Source: Pseudomonas batumici
GTDB taxonomy: Bacteria; Pseudomonadota; Gammaproteobacteria; Pseudomonadales; Pseudomonadaceae
Direction: 5' to 3'
Assembly (NCBI RefSeq): GCF_000820515.1
Contig: NZ_JXDG01000054.1
Location: 46,367 to 110,366 of the forward strand
Length of the DNA: 64,000 nt
Position numbers and translations under genes: made by a program. Each line of letters begins with the position of its first letter. Position 1 is the first letter of the stretch. Under the pieces are notes generated by a model. That model ran no database searches and was not told the DNA's origin. It worked only from the letters and a program-made list of their open reading frames with translations. This document shows, piece after piece, positions 33,011 to 42,057 of the stretch.

Positions 33011-34489
33011 ATGGCGTTGGATCTGACCAGTCTCTTGCTGGGTTTGGCGGGCGCGGCGCTGCCGCTGCTGGCGCTGGCCTGGCAGTTGCAACGCCGGGCA
33101 AGTGCCGCCCAGGTCGAACTGGGGCTGCTGGACGAGCGCTTGAGCAGTGCCCGCCTGGGGTTGGACGGTGTCAACGCGCAGCTGGACGCCTGCCGCGACG
33201 AGGTCAGCGACCTGAGTCAGGCCAATACCGTCAAGCAGGCGGAGCTGGCTGCGTTGCGCCGGGAAGTCGAATTGCTGCAGATCGAGCGCGACAACGCCCG
33301 CGACGCCGCCCACGCCTGGAACCTGGAGCGTGCGCAGAAGGAGGTCGAACTACGCCGGCTGGATGCCCAGGCGGCGTCCTTGGGCGCCGAGCTGCGCGAA
33401 CAGCAGGACAGCCATCAGCAGCGCCTGAACGACCTGCAGGGTTCGCGGGACGAATTGCGTGCCCAGTTTGCCGAACTGGCCGGGAAGATCTTCGACGAGC
33501 GCGAGGCGCGTTTTGCCGAAAACAGCCAGCAACGCCTCGGACAATTGCTCGACCCGTTGAAAGAACGCATCCAGTCCTTCGAAAAACGCGTGGAAGAAAG
33601 TTATCAACAAGAAGCCCGTGAACGCTTCTCCCTGGGCAAGGAACTGGAGCGTCTGCAGCAGTTGAACCTGCGTCTGAGCGATGAGGCGACCAACCTGACC
33701 CGGGCGCTCAAGGGCCAGAAGACCCAGGGTAACTGGGGCGAGTTGATCCTCGAGCGGGTGCTTGAGCATGCCGGGCTGGAAAAGGGCCGCGAGTACCAGA
33801 CCCAGGTCAGTCTGAAGGGGCCGGACGGCGAGCGTTTCCAGCCGGATGTGCTGATCCTGCTGCCCGGTGACAAGCAGGTGGTGGTGGACTCCAAGGTCAG
33901 CCTGACCGCCTATCAACACTACGTGGGCGCCGCCGACGAGGTGATCGGCCAGGCGGCGCTCAAGCAGCATGTGCTGTCGCTGCGCAATCACGTCAAGGGG
34001 CTGTCCGACAAGGACTACAAACGCCTGGAGGGTTTGCACAGCCTGGATTTCGTCTTGCTGTTCGTGCCCATCGAGGCGGCGTTTTCGGCGGCCCTGCAGG
34101 CCGAGCCGAACCTGTTCCAGGAAGCCTTCGACCGCAATATCGTGATTGTCAGCCCGACCACCTTGCTCGCCACCTTGCGGGTGATCGACAGCCTCTGGAA
34201 GCAGGAGCGGCAGAGCCAGAACGCCCGGGAAATCGCCGAGCGGGCCGGCTGGCTGTACGACAAGTTCGTGCTGTTCATCCAGGACCTGGACGAGGTGGGC
34301 AATCGCCTCCAGCAACTGGACAAGGCCTACGCCGCCGCGCGGAACAAGCTGACCGAGGGGCGTGGCAACCTGATCAGCCGCAGCGAACAACTCAAGTTGC
34401 TGGGGGCGCGGGCGAGCAAGAGCCTGCCGGCGGAGCTGCTGGAGCGGGCGATGACCGACGAGGACGGCGTGGTGCAACTGCCGGACTGA
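33011..34489 (+). CDS. rmuC: DNA recombination protein RmuC
   Basis: RmuC limits inversions at short inverted repeats and carries a PD-(D/E)XK-like nuclease core. The start at 33011 follows GGGAG by 5-6 bases and gives 492 residues. An N-terminal membrane segment (LLLGLAGAALPLLALAW, about residues 7-23) is followed by a long coiled coil (about 30-230). The conserved core includes KTQGNWGELILERVLEHAG (about 240-258), FQPDVLILLPGDKQVVVDSK (about 276-295) and DFVLLFVPIEAAFSAAL. Length and order fit the family well. Confidence 0.94.
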   Translation: MALDLTSLLLGLAGAALPLLALAWQLQRRASAAQVELGLLDERLSSARLGLDGVNAQLDACRDEVSDLSQANTVKQAELAALRREVELLQIERDNARDAAHAWNLERAQKEVELRRLDAQAASLGAELREQQDSHQQRLNDLQGSRDELRAQFAELAGKIFDEREARFAENSQQRLGQLLDPLKERIQSFEKRVEESYQQEARERFSLGKELERLQQLNLRLSDEATNLTRALKGQKTQGNWGELILERVLEHAGLEKGREYQTQVSLKGPDGERFQPDVLILLPGDKQVVVDSKVSLTAYQHYVGAADEVIGQAALKQHVLSLRNHVKGLSDKDYKRLEGLHSLDFVLLFVPIEAAFSAALQAEPNLFQEAFDRNIVIVSPTTLLATLRVIDSLWKQERQSQNAREIAERAGWLYDKFVLFIQDLDEVGNRLQQLDKAYAAARNKLTEGRGNLISRSEQLKLLGARASKSLPAELLERAMTDEDGVVQLPD

Positions 34490-34510
34490 TCTTAAGGCGA
34501 ACATTGGTCC

Positions 34511-34625
34511 CTGTAGGAGCAGCCGGTCGACGCTCGATTGCTCGCGATGGTAGTCAGGACACCGCGGGGTATCAGGTGCCTAGCGTCATCGTTGACGTCC
34601 ATCGCGAGCAAGCTCGCTCCTACAG
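34511..34625. repeat. REP pair between convergent genes
   Basis: Inverted pair beginning CTGTAGGAGCAGCCGG and ending GCGAGCAAGCTCGCTCCTAC. The inner part (CCGCGGGG...GTCATCGTTGACGTCCATCG) closely resembles the inner part of the element at 62656-62771. It lies between the ends of rmuC and the hybrid kinase gene. Confidence 0.85.
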
Positions 34626-34637
34626 TGAACCGGTCTT

Positions 34638-37600
34638 TCAGAGGGGCAGATGCCGGCTCAACAAGGCCCGCAATGCCGCCGGCTTCACCGGCTTGGCCAG
34701 GTACTCCAATCCTGCCCCATGCACCTGCGCGACGGTCTCCGGGCGCAGGTCGGCGCTGATGACCACCCCGGGCAGCGGCTCCGCCAGGCGCGTGCGCATC
34801 CAGGTCATCAGGCCGGTACCGGTCTCGCCGTCATCCAGGTGATAGTCCACCAGCGCCAGTTGCGGGCGCAGGCCGCCATCGAGCAACGTGGCGCATTCCT
34901 CGCGATTGCGCGCGGTCGATACCCGGCAGCCCCAGCGGGTCAGCAGGCTATGCATGCCGATCAGGATACTGTCCTCGTTATCCACGCATAACACCTGCGC
35001 ACCGCTCAGTGCCTGGCCGTTGACCGGTGCGCGCTCGCCGGCCGCGCTTGCCTGCTGGCGGGCCAGCGGCACGCTGACGCTGAAGACACTGCCGCGCCCG
35101 GGCCAGGAGCGCACTTGCAGGCGATGCCCCAGCACCCGGCACAGCCCGTCGGCAATCGCCAGGCCCAGGCCCAGGCCCTTTTCGGCACGGGTCTGGTGGC
35201 TGTCCAGGCGTTTGAACTCTTCGAAAATCACCTGGCGCTTGTCCTCGGGAATGCCCGGCCCGCGGTCCCAGACCTCCAGCGACAGTTGCCCTCCCTGGCG
35301 CCGTACCCCGAGCAGGACCGGACCCTTGGCGTAGCGGAAGGCATTGGTCAGGAAGTTCTGCAGGATCCGGCGCAACAGCTTGATGTCGCTGTTCACCGGC
35401 AGGCGACTGCCGCGGACCCGGAAGCTCATGCCCTGTTCCTGGGCCAGGGCCTTGAACTCCGCCCCCAGGGTGTCGAACAGCTCGTTGAGGACAAAGGGCT
35501 GCGGATGGGGCGTGATCTTGCCGTTTTCCAGACGCGAAATGTCCAGCAGGTCGCTGATCAGGTCTTCGGCCGAGCGCAGCGAGCTGTCCAGGTGCTGGAC
35601 CAGTTGCCGGGCGTCCCGGGACAGGCTGTCGTCCTGGTGGGAGAGGGCGGCGGAGAACAGCCGGGCGGCATTCAGCGGCTGCATCAGGTCATGGCTGACC
35701 GCCGCCAGGAAACGGGTCTTGGACTGGTTGGCGGCTTCCGCCGTGCCCTTGGCCTCGGTCAGGGCGACGTTCAGTTGCGACAGTTCGTGGGTCCGTTCGG
35801 CGACGCGCTGCTCCAGCCCCTCGTTGGCCTCGGTGAGGGCCTGTTCGGCCTCGCGGAACGCGGTGATGTCGGTGAAACTCATGACGAAACCGCCACCGGG
35901 CATCGGGTTGCCGATCAGTTCGATCACCCGTCCGTTGGGGAACAGGCGCTCCGAGGTATGCGCGCGGCCCTGGCGCATCCAGTGCAGGCGCCGCGCGACA
36001 TGCACTTCGGCCTCGCCGGGGCCGAGCAGGCCACGTTCGGCGTTGTAGCGAATGATATCGGCAATCGGCCGGCCGACGCTGATCAGGCCGTCCGGGAAGT
36101 TGAACAGTTCCAGGTAGCGACGGTTCCAGGCCACCAGCTTCAACGACTGGTCGACCACGCTGATGCCCTGGGTGATGTTTTCGATGGCGCCCTGCAGCAG
36201 GGCCCGGTTGAACTGCAGCACTTCGGAGGCTTCGTCGGCGATGCGCACCACGTCTTCGAGCTGCATTTCCCGCCCTTCGATGGCGGCTCTCACCACCGCC
36301 CGGGTCGAGGAGGCCCCGAGTACCCCGGCCAGCAGGCGTTCGGTGTGGGCGATCCAGTCGCTGTCGGCGTTCTGGTTCGGGTTGAAAGCCTTGCCCTGGC
36401 GATAGGCGAAGCGGATAAAGCTCTGCTGCGCGCGCTCCTCGCCGACAAAGCGTGCGGCGAGGGTCAGCAGGTCTTCGATCTGCACCGCCAGCAGCGAACG
36501 GCCGCCGGGGCGGGCGTGGAGTTCCTGGCCGATGAAGCGTCCGGCCTGCCAGTGCTCGGAGACCCGCGTGCGCGACAGCACCGAGACCCAGGCGAACAAG
36601 GTGAAGTTGCCCGCCAGGGACAGCACCACGCCTTGGGTCAGGGGGCTGATCGGCAGGTTCAGCGGGTTGGCATGCAGCCACGCCAGGCCAGGGAAGCTGT
36701 TCAGCGACCAGCCCAGGCTGTGGGCGGTGATCGGCAGGACCAGGGTGTAGAACCAGAGGAAGGTGCCCCCGGCGATCCCGGCAAATACACCGCGCCGGTT
36801 GGCCTGTTTCCAGTACAGCGCGCCGAGCATGGCCGGCGCCAGTTGGGTCACGGCGGCGAAGGCGATCTGGCCGATGGTCGCCAGGCTCGCGTTCGAGCCC
36901 AGCAGGCGGTAGCTGACGTAGGCCAGCAGGAGGATGGCGACGATGCTGACCCGGCGCACCGAGAGCATCCAGTGGCGGAAGACTTCGAACGGTCGCTCGG
37001 AGTTCTGCCGACGCAGCAACCAGGGCAGCAGCATGTCGTTGGAGACCATGGTCGACAGCGCGACGCTGGCGACGATCACCATGCCGGTGGCTGCCGAGGC
37101 ACCGCCGATAAAGGCCAGCAAGGCCAGCGCCGGATGGGCCTGGGCCAGGGGCAGGCTGATGACGTAGGAATCGCGTAATACGTCCGTGGGCAACATCATG
37201 CGCCCGGCCAGGGCGATGGGCACCACGAACAGCGCCGCCAGGATCAGGTAGGCGGGGAACACCCACTTGGCCAGGCGCAGGTCCTGCGGCTCGATGTTCT
37301 CCACCACGGTGACATGGAACTGCCGGGGCAGGCAGATGATCGCCATCATCGCCACGCCGGTCTGCACCACCATGGACGGCCAGTTGACCGTTTCCTCCCA
37401 GTATTGCGCCAGCAGCGCCGAGGTGCGGGCCTGGTCGAACAGGTCGTCGAAACCGTCATACAGGCCGTAGGTGATGAAGGCCCCGACGGCGAGAAAGGCC
37501 AACAGCTTGACCAGCGATTCGAAGGCGATCGCCAGCACCATGCCCCGGTGGTGTTCGGTGGCGTCGAGGTTGCGGGTACCGAAGACGATGGTGAACAGCG

Positions 37601-38108
37601 CCAGGATCAGCGACACCACCAGCGCCGTGTCCTGGGCCCGCACGCCCATGGCATCGGCGCCGGCGCCGATCAGCAGGTTGACGCCGAGGACGATGGCCTT
37701 GAGTTGCAGGGCGATATACGGCAGCACGCCGACCAGGCAGATCAGCGCCACCACCACCGCCAGGGTCTGCGACTTGCCATAGCGGGCGGCGATGAAGTCG
37801 GCGATGGAGGTGATGTTTTCCTGTTTGCTGATCAGCACCATCTTTTGCAGGACCCAGGGCGCGCACACCAGCAACAGCACGGGGCCCAGGTAGATCGGCA
37901 GGAATGCCCAGAGCTGGTCGGCGGCCTGGCCGACCGCGCCGAAGAAGGTCCAGCTGGTGCAATAGACGGCCAGGGACAGGCTGTACACCCAGGCCCGCAT
38001 GCGCGGCGGCAGGGGCGCGCTGCGGCGGTCGCCATAAAAGGCGATGGCGAACATGATGGCCATATAGGCCAGGGCGACGGCGGCGATCAGCCCGCTGGAC
38101 AGTGACAT
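34638..38108 (-). CDS. Hybrid sensor histidine kinase with SSS transporter-like domain and receiver
   Basis: A 1156-residue membrane sensor, start ATG 38108 with GGAG upstream. Residues about 5-480 are a sodium:solute symporter-like domain with some 12-13 membrane segments (AYMAIMFAIAFYGDRRSA at the N-terminus). A PAS domain follows at about 643-740 (ENITQGISVVDQSLKLVAWN), then a coiled coil, the HisKA phospho-acceptor in SHDLMQPLNAARLF (about 805), the HATPase (NFLTNAFRYAKG; WDRGPGIPEDKR; GLGLGLAIADGL) and a C-terminal receiver with phospho-acceptor Asp in ALVDYHLDDGETG (about 1086). Architecture and size resemble P. aeruginosa MxtR and, less closely, CbrA, which control carbon use; the exact orthologue is not proven. 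No response regulator gene adjoins. Confidence 0.9.
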   Translation of the reverse strand: MSLSSGLIAAVALAYMAIMFAIAFYGDRRSAPLPPRMRAWVYSLSLAVYCTSWTFFGAVGQAADQLWAFLPIYLGPVLLLVCAPWVLQKMVLISKQENITSIADFIAARYGKSQTLAVVVALICLVGVLPYIALQLKAIVLGVNLLIGAGADAMGVRAQDTALVVSLILALFTIVFGTRNLDATEHHRGMVLAIAFESLVKLLAFLAVGAFITYGLYDGFDDLFDQARTSALLAQYWEETVNWPSMVVQTGVAMMAIICLPRQFHVTVVENIEPQDLRLAKWVFPAYLILAALFVVPIALAGRMMLPTDVLRDSYVISLPLAQAHPALALLAFIGGASAATGMVIVASVALSTMVSNDMLLPWLLRRQNSERPFEVFRHWMLSVRRVSIVAILLLAYVSYRLLGSNASLATIGQIAFAAVTQLAPAMLGALYWKQANRRGVFAGIAGGTFLWFYTLVLPITAHSLGWSLNSFPGLAWLHANPLNLPISPLTQGVVLSLAGNFTLFAWVSVLSRTRVSEHWQAGRFIGQELHARPGGRSLLAVQIEDLLTLAARFVGEERAQQSFIRFAYRQGKAFNPNQNADSDWIAHTERLLAGVLGASSTRAVVRAAIEGREMQLEDVVRIADEASEVLQFNRALLQGAIENITQGISVVDQSLKLVAWNRRYLELFNFPDGLISVGRPIADIIRYNAERGLLGPGEAEVHVARRLHWMRQGRAHTSERLFPNGRVIELIGNPMPGGGFVMSFTDITAFREAEQALTEANEGLEQRVAERTHELSQLNVALTEAKGTAEAANQSKTRFLAAVSHDLMQPLNAARLFSAALSHQDDSLSRDARQLVQHLDSSLRSAEDLISDLLDISRLENGKITPHPQPFVLNELFDTLGAEFKALAQEQGMSFRVRGSRLPVNSDIKLLRRILQNFLTNAFRYAKGPVLLGVRRQGGQLSLEVWDRGPGIPEDKRQVIFEEFKRLDSHQTRAEKGLGLGLAIADGLCRVLGHRLQVRSWPGRGSVFSVSVPLARQQASAAGERAPVNGQALSGAQVLCVDNEDSILIGMHSLLTRWGCRVSTARNREECATLLDGGLRPQLALVDYHLDDGETGTGLMTWMRTRLAEPLPGVVISADLRPETVAQVHGAGLEYLAKPVKPAALRALLSRHLPL

Positions 38109-38254
38109 GGAAACTCCGGGCAAAAGACATTCCCAGGGCAGTCCGGCCCTGGCACTACAGTCTCGCACGATGGCCGGGCGGCGTCAGTGTCGACCAAGGT
38201 CGCAGCCCTGCTCGGGGCACTGGGCATGACGATACCGTTCCATTGGCTGGAACA

Positions 38255-38341
38255 TTGTAGGAGCCGGCTTGCTGGCGATGAGGCCCTTGAGCCCTGCGGT
38301 GACTACCCGGACGCCATCGCCAGCAAGCCGGCTCCCACAAG
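38255..38341. repeat. REP pair between kinase and TetR genes
   Basis: Inverted pair: TGTAGGAGCCGGCTTGCTGG...CCAGCAAGCCGGCTCCCACA, arms about 25 bases, about 35-base spacer. It lies within 5 bases of the TetR stop codon and could form the 3' hairpin of that transcript. Confidence 0.88.
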
Positions 38342-38343
38342 GT

Positions 38344-38886
38344 CTACGCAGAGGCGAGTGCCAGGTCTATCTGCCGGTGTAAGGCTTCGACACTCAACGC
38401 CTTGTCCGAGAACAGCACGCGGAACACCGTCGGCGCGACGATCAGGTCGAGCAGGTGCTCGACGCCGGGCTGCGTTTCATCCGGGTAGCGATCGAGAATA
38501 CTCTGCAACTGCCCGCCGAGGATGGTCGTGCAATAGCCGGTGGTGGCGCGGCATTGCACATCACGCATCATCTGCCGACCCGGTTCCGAGCTGATTTCAT
38601 CCAGGTACTGTTCGGCCCAGGCCTGCAGGTCGCCGCGCAGGCTGCCGGTGTTGGCCGGTTCGGCCTCCGGGCGCATGCGGGCAAACGCCACATCCGCCAG
38701 CAACGCCGCCAGGTCGCCCCAGCGCCGATAGATGGTCGAGGGCGTGACGCCGGCCCGCGCCGCAATCTGCGGGACGGTCAGGCTCGCGCGGTCCTGCTCT
38801 TCGAGAAGCGCACGGACGGCCTGATGAATCGATTCCTGCACCCGGGCGCTGCGACCACCCGGACGTACACTTTCTTTGATCGCCAT
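38344..38886 (-). CDS. TetR family transcriptional regulator
   Basis: A 180-residue repressor. The N-terminal TetR helix-turn-helix is clear: RVQESIHQAVRALLEEQ, then SLTVPQIAARAGVTPSTIYR (about residues 36-55) and RWGDLAALLADVA. The rest is a helical ligand/dimer domain (TetR_C-like; AWAEQYLDEISSEPGRQMMR near 93-112), with ligand unknown. It is divergent from an MFS gene, 90 bases apart, with an AT-rich palindrome between, so it most likely represses that transporter and itself. Confidence 0.9.
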   Translation of the reverse strand: MAIKESVRPGGRSARVQESIHQAVRALLEEQDRASLTVPQIAARAGVTPSTIYRRWGDLAALLADVAFARMRPEAEPANTGSLRGDLQAWAEQYLDEISSEPGRQMMRDVQCRATTGYCTTILGGQLQSILDRYPDETQPGVEHLLDLIVAPTVFRVLFSDKALSVEALHRQIDLALASA

Positions 38887-38942
38887 GCCAAAACCTTAAC
38901 ACAAAGAATTTGCTTTAAGCGAAAAGCCGTAGCACACTCCGC

Positions 38943-38963
38943 AAAAGCAAAATTTTAGCTTTT
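38943..38963. promoter_or_regulatory. Palindromic operator between TetR and MFS genes
   Basis: A 21-base near-perfect palindrome AAAAGCAAAATTTTAGCTTT plus one T, with only one mismatched pair besides the centre, ending 2 bases before the GGAG ribosome site of the MFS gene. A smaller GCTT-T-AAGC lies at 38909-38917 toward the TetR gene. Position fits a TetR operator. Confidence 0.6.
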
Positions 38964-38976
38964 ATGGAGTATGCTC

Positions 38977-40173
38977 ATGTCCAATAGCGTCGAAACGCCG
39001 GTTTCCAACCGTGCCAGCCTGGTGTTCCTGTCGATCACCTTGTTGACCTTTCTGGCCGCCTCCAGCGCGCCGACGCCCTTGTACCACCTGTACCAGGAAA
39101 CCCTGCAGTTTTCCGCGGCAACCCTGACGCTGATCTTCGGGGTGTATGCCCTGAGTCTGCTGGCAGCGCTGCTGACGGTCGGTTCGCTGTCCGACCACCT
39201 GGGCCGCAGGCCGGTGATCTTTGCCGCGCTGCTGTTGGATATCGGCGCGATGCTGTTGTTCATCCTGGCCGACAGCGCCGCGTTGCTGATCGCCGCGCGG
39301 GCGCTGCAAGGCTTTGCCACCGGCATGGCCACCAGCGTACTGGGTGCGACCCTGCTGGACAACGACAACCGCAAGGGACCGCTGATCAACAGTCTTGCCC
39401 CCCTGCTGGGGATGGCCTGCGGTGGTCTCGGTTCCGGGCTGCTGGTGGAGTTCGCGCCTCACCCGATGCAGTTGGTCTACTGGATTCTGTTCGGCCTGCT
39501 GGTGCTGCAGGCGCTGTTTGTCTGGCGCCTGCCGGAAACGGTCAGTGCGCAGCCGGGCGCCCTGGCGTCGTTGCGCCCGACCCTGCATGTGCCGCCGCAA
39601 GCGCGTCGGGCCCTGTGGCTGTCGTTGCCGGTGGACGTCGCGGTCTGGGCCGTGGGCGGTTTCTACCTGTCGCTCGCGCCTTCGCTGGTACGGGCCGCCA
39701 CCGGCTCGACCTCCAACCTGATCGGCGGCGTCCTGGTGGCGGTGCTGACCCTCAGTGGGGCGCTGGCCATCTTCACTTTGCGCAACCGTCCTGGGGAAAG
39801 AGTCCTGCGCCTGGGGGCCGCTTTGCTGGCGACCGGTGTCAGCCTGATCCTGCTGGCCGTGCACAGCGCCAGTCTGCCGCTGTTTCTCTTCGCGACCCTG
39901 GTGGCGGGCAGCGGTTTCGGTTCGGGCTTCCTCGGCGCCTTGCGCAGCGTGCTGCCGCTGGCCTTGCCCCATGAGCGGGCGGGGCTGATGGCGGCCTTTT
40001 ATGTGTTGAGCTACCTGGCGTTCTGCCTGCCGGCGTTGCTGGCGGGTAACCTGAGCCACCATTTTGGTCTGATCGCGACGACGGATGGCTATGCCGCGAT
40101 GTTGATCGGGCTGTCCCTGGGGGCCTTGCTGATGTTGTCGTGGCGCCGTCCGGCGCGGGACCTGGTGGTCTGA
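38977..40173 (+). CDS. MFS transporter, TetR-linked (drug efflux-like)
   Basis: A 398-residue major facilitator with about twelve hydrophobic segments. I chose the ATG at 38977 (MSNSVETPVSNRASLVFLSI) because GGAG is 7 bases upstream; the ATG at 38971 is too close. LFLAASSAPTPLYHLYQETL-type wording near the N-terminus and the loop motif GSLSDHLGRRPVIFAALLLD (about residues 70-89) fit drug:H+ antiporter-1-like exporters. The divergent TetR gene and the palindrome just before its ribosome site suggest ligand-induced derepression. Substrate unknown. Confidence 0.88.
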   Translation: MSNSVETPVSNRASLVFLSITLLTFLAASSAPTPLYHLYQETLQFSAATLTLIFGVYALSLLAALLTVGSLSDHLGRRPVIFAALLLDIGAMLLFILADSAALLIAARALQGFATGMATSVLGATLLDNDNRKGPLINSLAPLLGMACGGLGSGLLVEFAPHPMQLVYWILFGLLVLQALFVWRLPETVSAQPGALASLRPTLHVPPQARRALWLSLPVDVAVWAVGGFYLSLAPSLVRAATGSTSNLIGGVLVAVLTLSGALAIFTLRNRPGERVLRLGAALLATGVSLILLAVHSASLPLFLFATLVAGSGFGSGFLGALRSVLPLALPHERAGLMAAFYVLSYLAFCLPALLAGNLSHHFGLIATTDGYAAMLIGLSLGALLMLSWRRPARDLVV

Positions 40174-40263
40174 GCCGGTGGTCCGGCTGATCGGTTATTG
40201 CAAGATCGAAGGTGGGGGCGCTGGTCAGACTGAGGCCTTTTAGCGGAATGACCACGGCGCGCC

Positions 40264-41004
40264 ATGACGATTCCCCCACGCCCCGGCACCCGGACGCCAT
40301 CGCCGGCGTCCGCCCAGTTGGCCTTGCAGCTCCAGTCCGCCGACCTGACGCAAATGCTCAGCCTGTTGCAGGAGGTGGCCTGGCAACCGTTGTCTGCCCA
40401 GGCACGCTTGTTCCTGCAGCCCGAGAGCCTGTTCGGCTTGCATCAATTGCTCTCCCATGTGCTGCCCTCGCGGCGGATGCTACCCCAGGGGGCGGTGCCC
40501 ATGGCGTTTGCCCTGCGGACCCTCAGGCAGGCGATGTTGCAAGAGCCCGATCCGCGGCGTCGGGTCGAGCTGGCCCATGACTGCGTCGATGCGCTGCTGC
40601 TCAGGACCCAGGGGGTGTGGATCGGCAAGCGCATTGCCCAGTTGCATGGCCTGGAGGCCATGGATGTCGCGACCCAGGGGTTTATCGAACTGATCCAGGC
40701 CTGTGCGGCGATTCTCCGCGATCATGCATTCGTCATGGCGCGCCTGGGCATCGGTGCCGGTTGGTTCGGTGGCGAAACCGGGGTCGCCGCGAAATTGGGC
40801 AAGGCCGCCACCTATGGCTCCGGCGGACACATCAACCGGGCGCGTTTTGCGATTTTGCGCAGTGCGCTGGTGCGCGGCGATGAAATCAAGCGACCGGTGC
40901 GGGGTGCGGAGCCCGTGCTGGATGCCGGCTGGCTCCTGCAGGGACAGTGTCCGGCATTCGCTGACGGGCATCAGGCTTGGCGCCCGACAAACTGTGCCCG
41001 ATAA
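40264..41004 (+). CDS. Hypothetical protein (246 aa)
   Basis: No family is recognised. The frame encodes a moderately hydrophobic, helix-rich protein starting MTIPPRPGTRTPSPASAQLA, with LTQMLSLLQEVAWQPLSAQA (about residues 28-47), LRTLRQAMLQEPDPRRRVEL and a glycine-rich stretch LGIGAGWFGGETGVAAKLG (about 160-178). No signal peptide and no convincing ribosome site. Its last 34 bases overlap the 3' end of the convergent GlxA-type gene, which is unusual. Composition looks protein-like and no better frame covers this stretch, but the start and even the gene status are uncertain. Confidence 0.5.
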   Translation: MTIPPRPGTRTPSPASAQLALQLQSADLTQMLSLLQEVAWQPLSAQARLFLQPESLFGLHQLLSHVLPSRRMLPQGAVPMAFALRTLRQAMLQEPDPRRRVELAHDCVDALLLRTQGVWIGKRIAQLHGLEAMDVATQGFIELIQACAAILRDHAFVMARLGIGAGWFGGETGVAAKLGKAATYGSGGHINRARFAILRSALVRGDEIKRPVRGAEPVLDAGWLLQGQCPAFADGHQAWRPTNCAR

Positions 41005-41933
41005 GCCGACGGCGAAATCCGTAGCGAGGCGTTGAAATGCTGGCGCAACGACAGGGCGCTGCCGAAGCCTGCCTCCAGGGCAATGGCCTCAATACTCTGG
41101 TCGCTGCTTTCCAGCAGACGCTGGGCATGACTCAGGCGTTGCCCCAGCAGCCACTGGCCAACGGTGGTCCCGGTCAGTTGCCGAAAGTGCCGGGTGAATG
41201 AGCGACGACTCATCGCTGTCCGGTCCGCCAGCTCATCCAGGGAATGGTTCCGGGTGAAGTTTCGCCCGAGCCATTGCAACAGTTGCCCTATGCGATCCTG
41301 CTCGGCGGCCATGGGCAGCGGTCGCTCGATGAATTGCGCCTGTCCACCTGAGCGATGGGGTGCGACCACCAGTCGCCGGGCCACCTTGTGCGTGACCTCG
41401 GCACCGCACAGTTGCTGCATCAGGTACAGGCAGCAATCCAGGCCGGCGGCGGTGCCGGCCGAGGTCAGCAAGTGATCGGATTCGGCATACAGCACGTCGG
41501 CATCCAGCAGCACCCGCGGGTAGCGGCGGGCGAAGGCCGCGGCCCAGTGCCAGTGGGTGGTGGCCTTGCGTCCGTCCAGCAGCCCGGCTTCGGCGAGGAC
41601 AAAAGCCCCCAGGCACAGGCCGACGATGCGCGTGCCTCGGTGGTATGCCTGGCGTAGCGCTTCCAGCAACGGCTCGGGTGGCCGCTCTTCGGTGTCGCGC
41701 CAGGACGGCATGATGATCACGTCGGCCTGGTCCAGGGCCTCAAGACCATGGCGAACCTGGATATCGAAACCTGCGGAGGTACTCAGTGGGCTTGGCTCGA
41801 ATCCGCAGACCTTGAGGGAGAAGCGCGGCATCTCGATGCCTTTGCGCTGCTCATCGAATACCAGTGTCGGCACGGACAAATGAAAAGGGCTGATGCCGTT
41901 GAAGGCGATCACGGCGATATGGATCGTGCTCAT
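40971..41933 (-). CDS. GlxA family AraC-type transcriptional regulator
   Basis: A 320-residue regulator with an N-terminal DJ-1/PfpI-like domain and a C-terminal AraC DNA-binding domain. The start at 41933 gives MSTIHIAVIAFNGISPFHLS. The class I amidotransferase-like elbow is GTRIVGLCLGAFVLAEAGLL (about residues 94-113), followed by THWHWAAAFARRYP. The two AraC helix-turn-helix motifs are SLDELADRTAMSRRSFTRHF (about 222-241) and the region around EAIALEAGFGSALSLRQHF (about 272-290). It is divergent from the cysteine hydrolase-cupin pair, 124 bases apart, which it probably controls. Confidence 0.9.
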   Translation of the reverse strand: MSTIHIAVIAFNGISPFHLSVPTLVFDEQRKGIEMPRFSLKVCGFEPSPLSTSAGFDIQVRHGLEALDQADVIIMPSWRDTEERPPEPLLEALRQAYHRGTRIVGLCLGAFVLAEAGLLDGRKATTHWHWAAAFARRYPRVLLDADVLYAESDHLLTSAGTAAGLDCCLYLMQQLCGAEVTHKVARRLVVAPHRSGGQAQFIERPLPMAAEQDRIGQLLQWLGRNFTRNHSLDELADRTAMSRRSFTRHFRQLTGTTVGQWLLGQRLSHAQRLLESSDQSIEAIALEAGFGSALSLRQHFNASLRISPSAYRAQFVGRQA

Positions 41934-42057
41934 CTGCTGTGGACTCAGGGCAGCGGTTTGGCCTGATCTTATCGAAGATTGTCCTTCGGGCCACTTATTG
42001 ATTTGCAGGCGGCGGGCAATCATGAGGCCTCAAGCGTTTTCACCCAGGAGCCAGACC

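Noticed and set aside
35115..37178. A 687-codon open frame antisense to the hybrid kinase gene
   Set aside because: The sense strand encodes a complete multi-domain kinase; the antisense text is low-complexity Gln/Gly/His and has no start signal.
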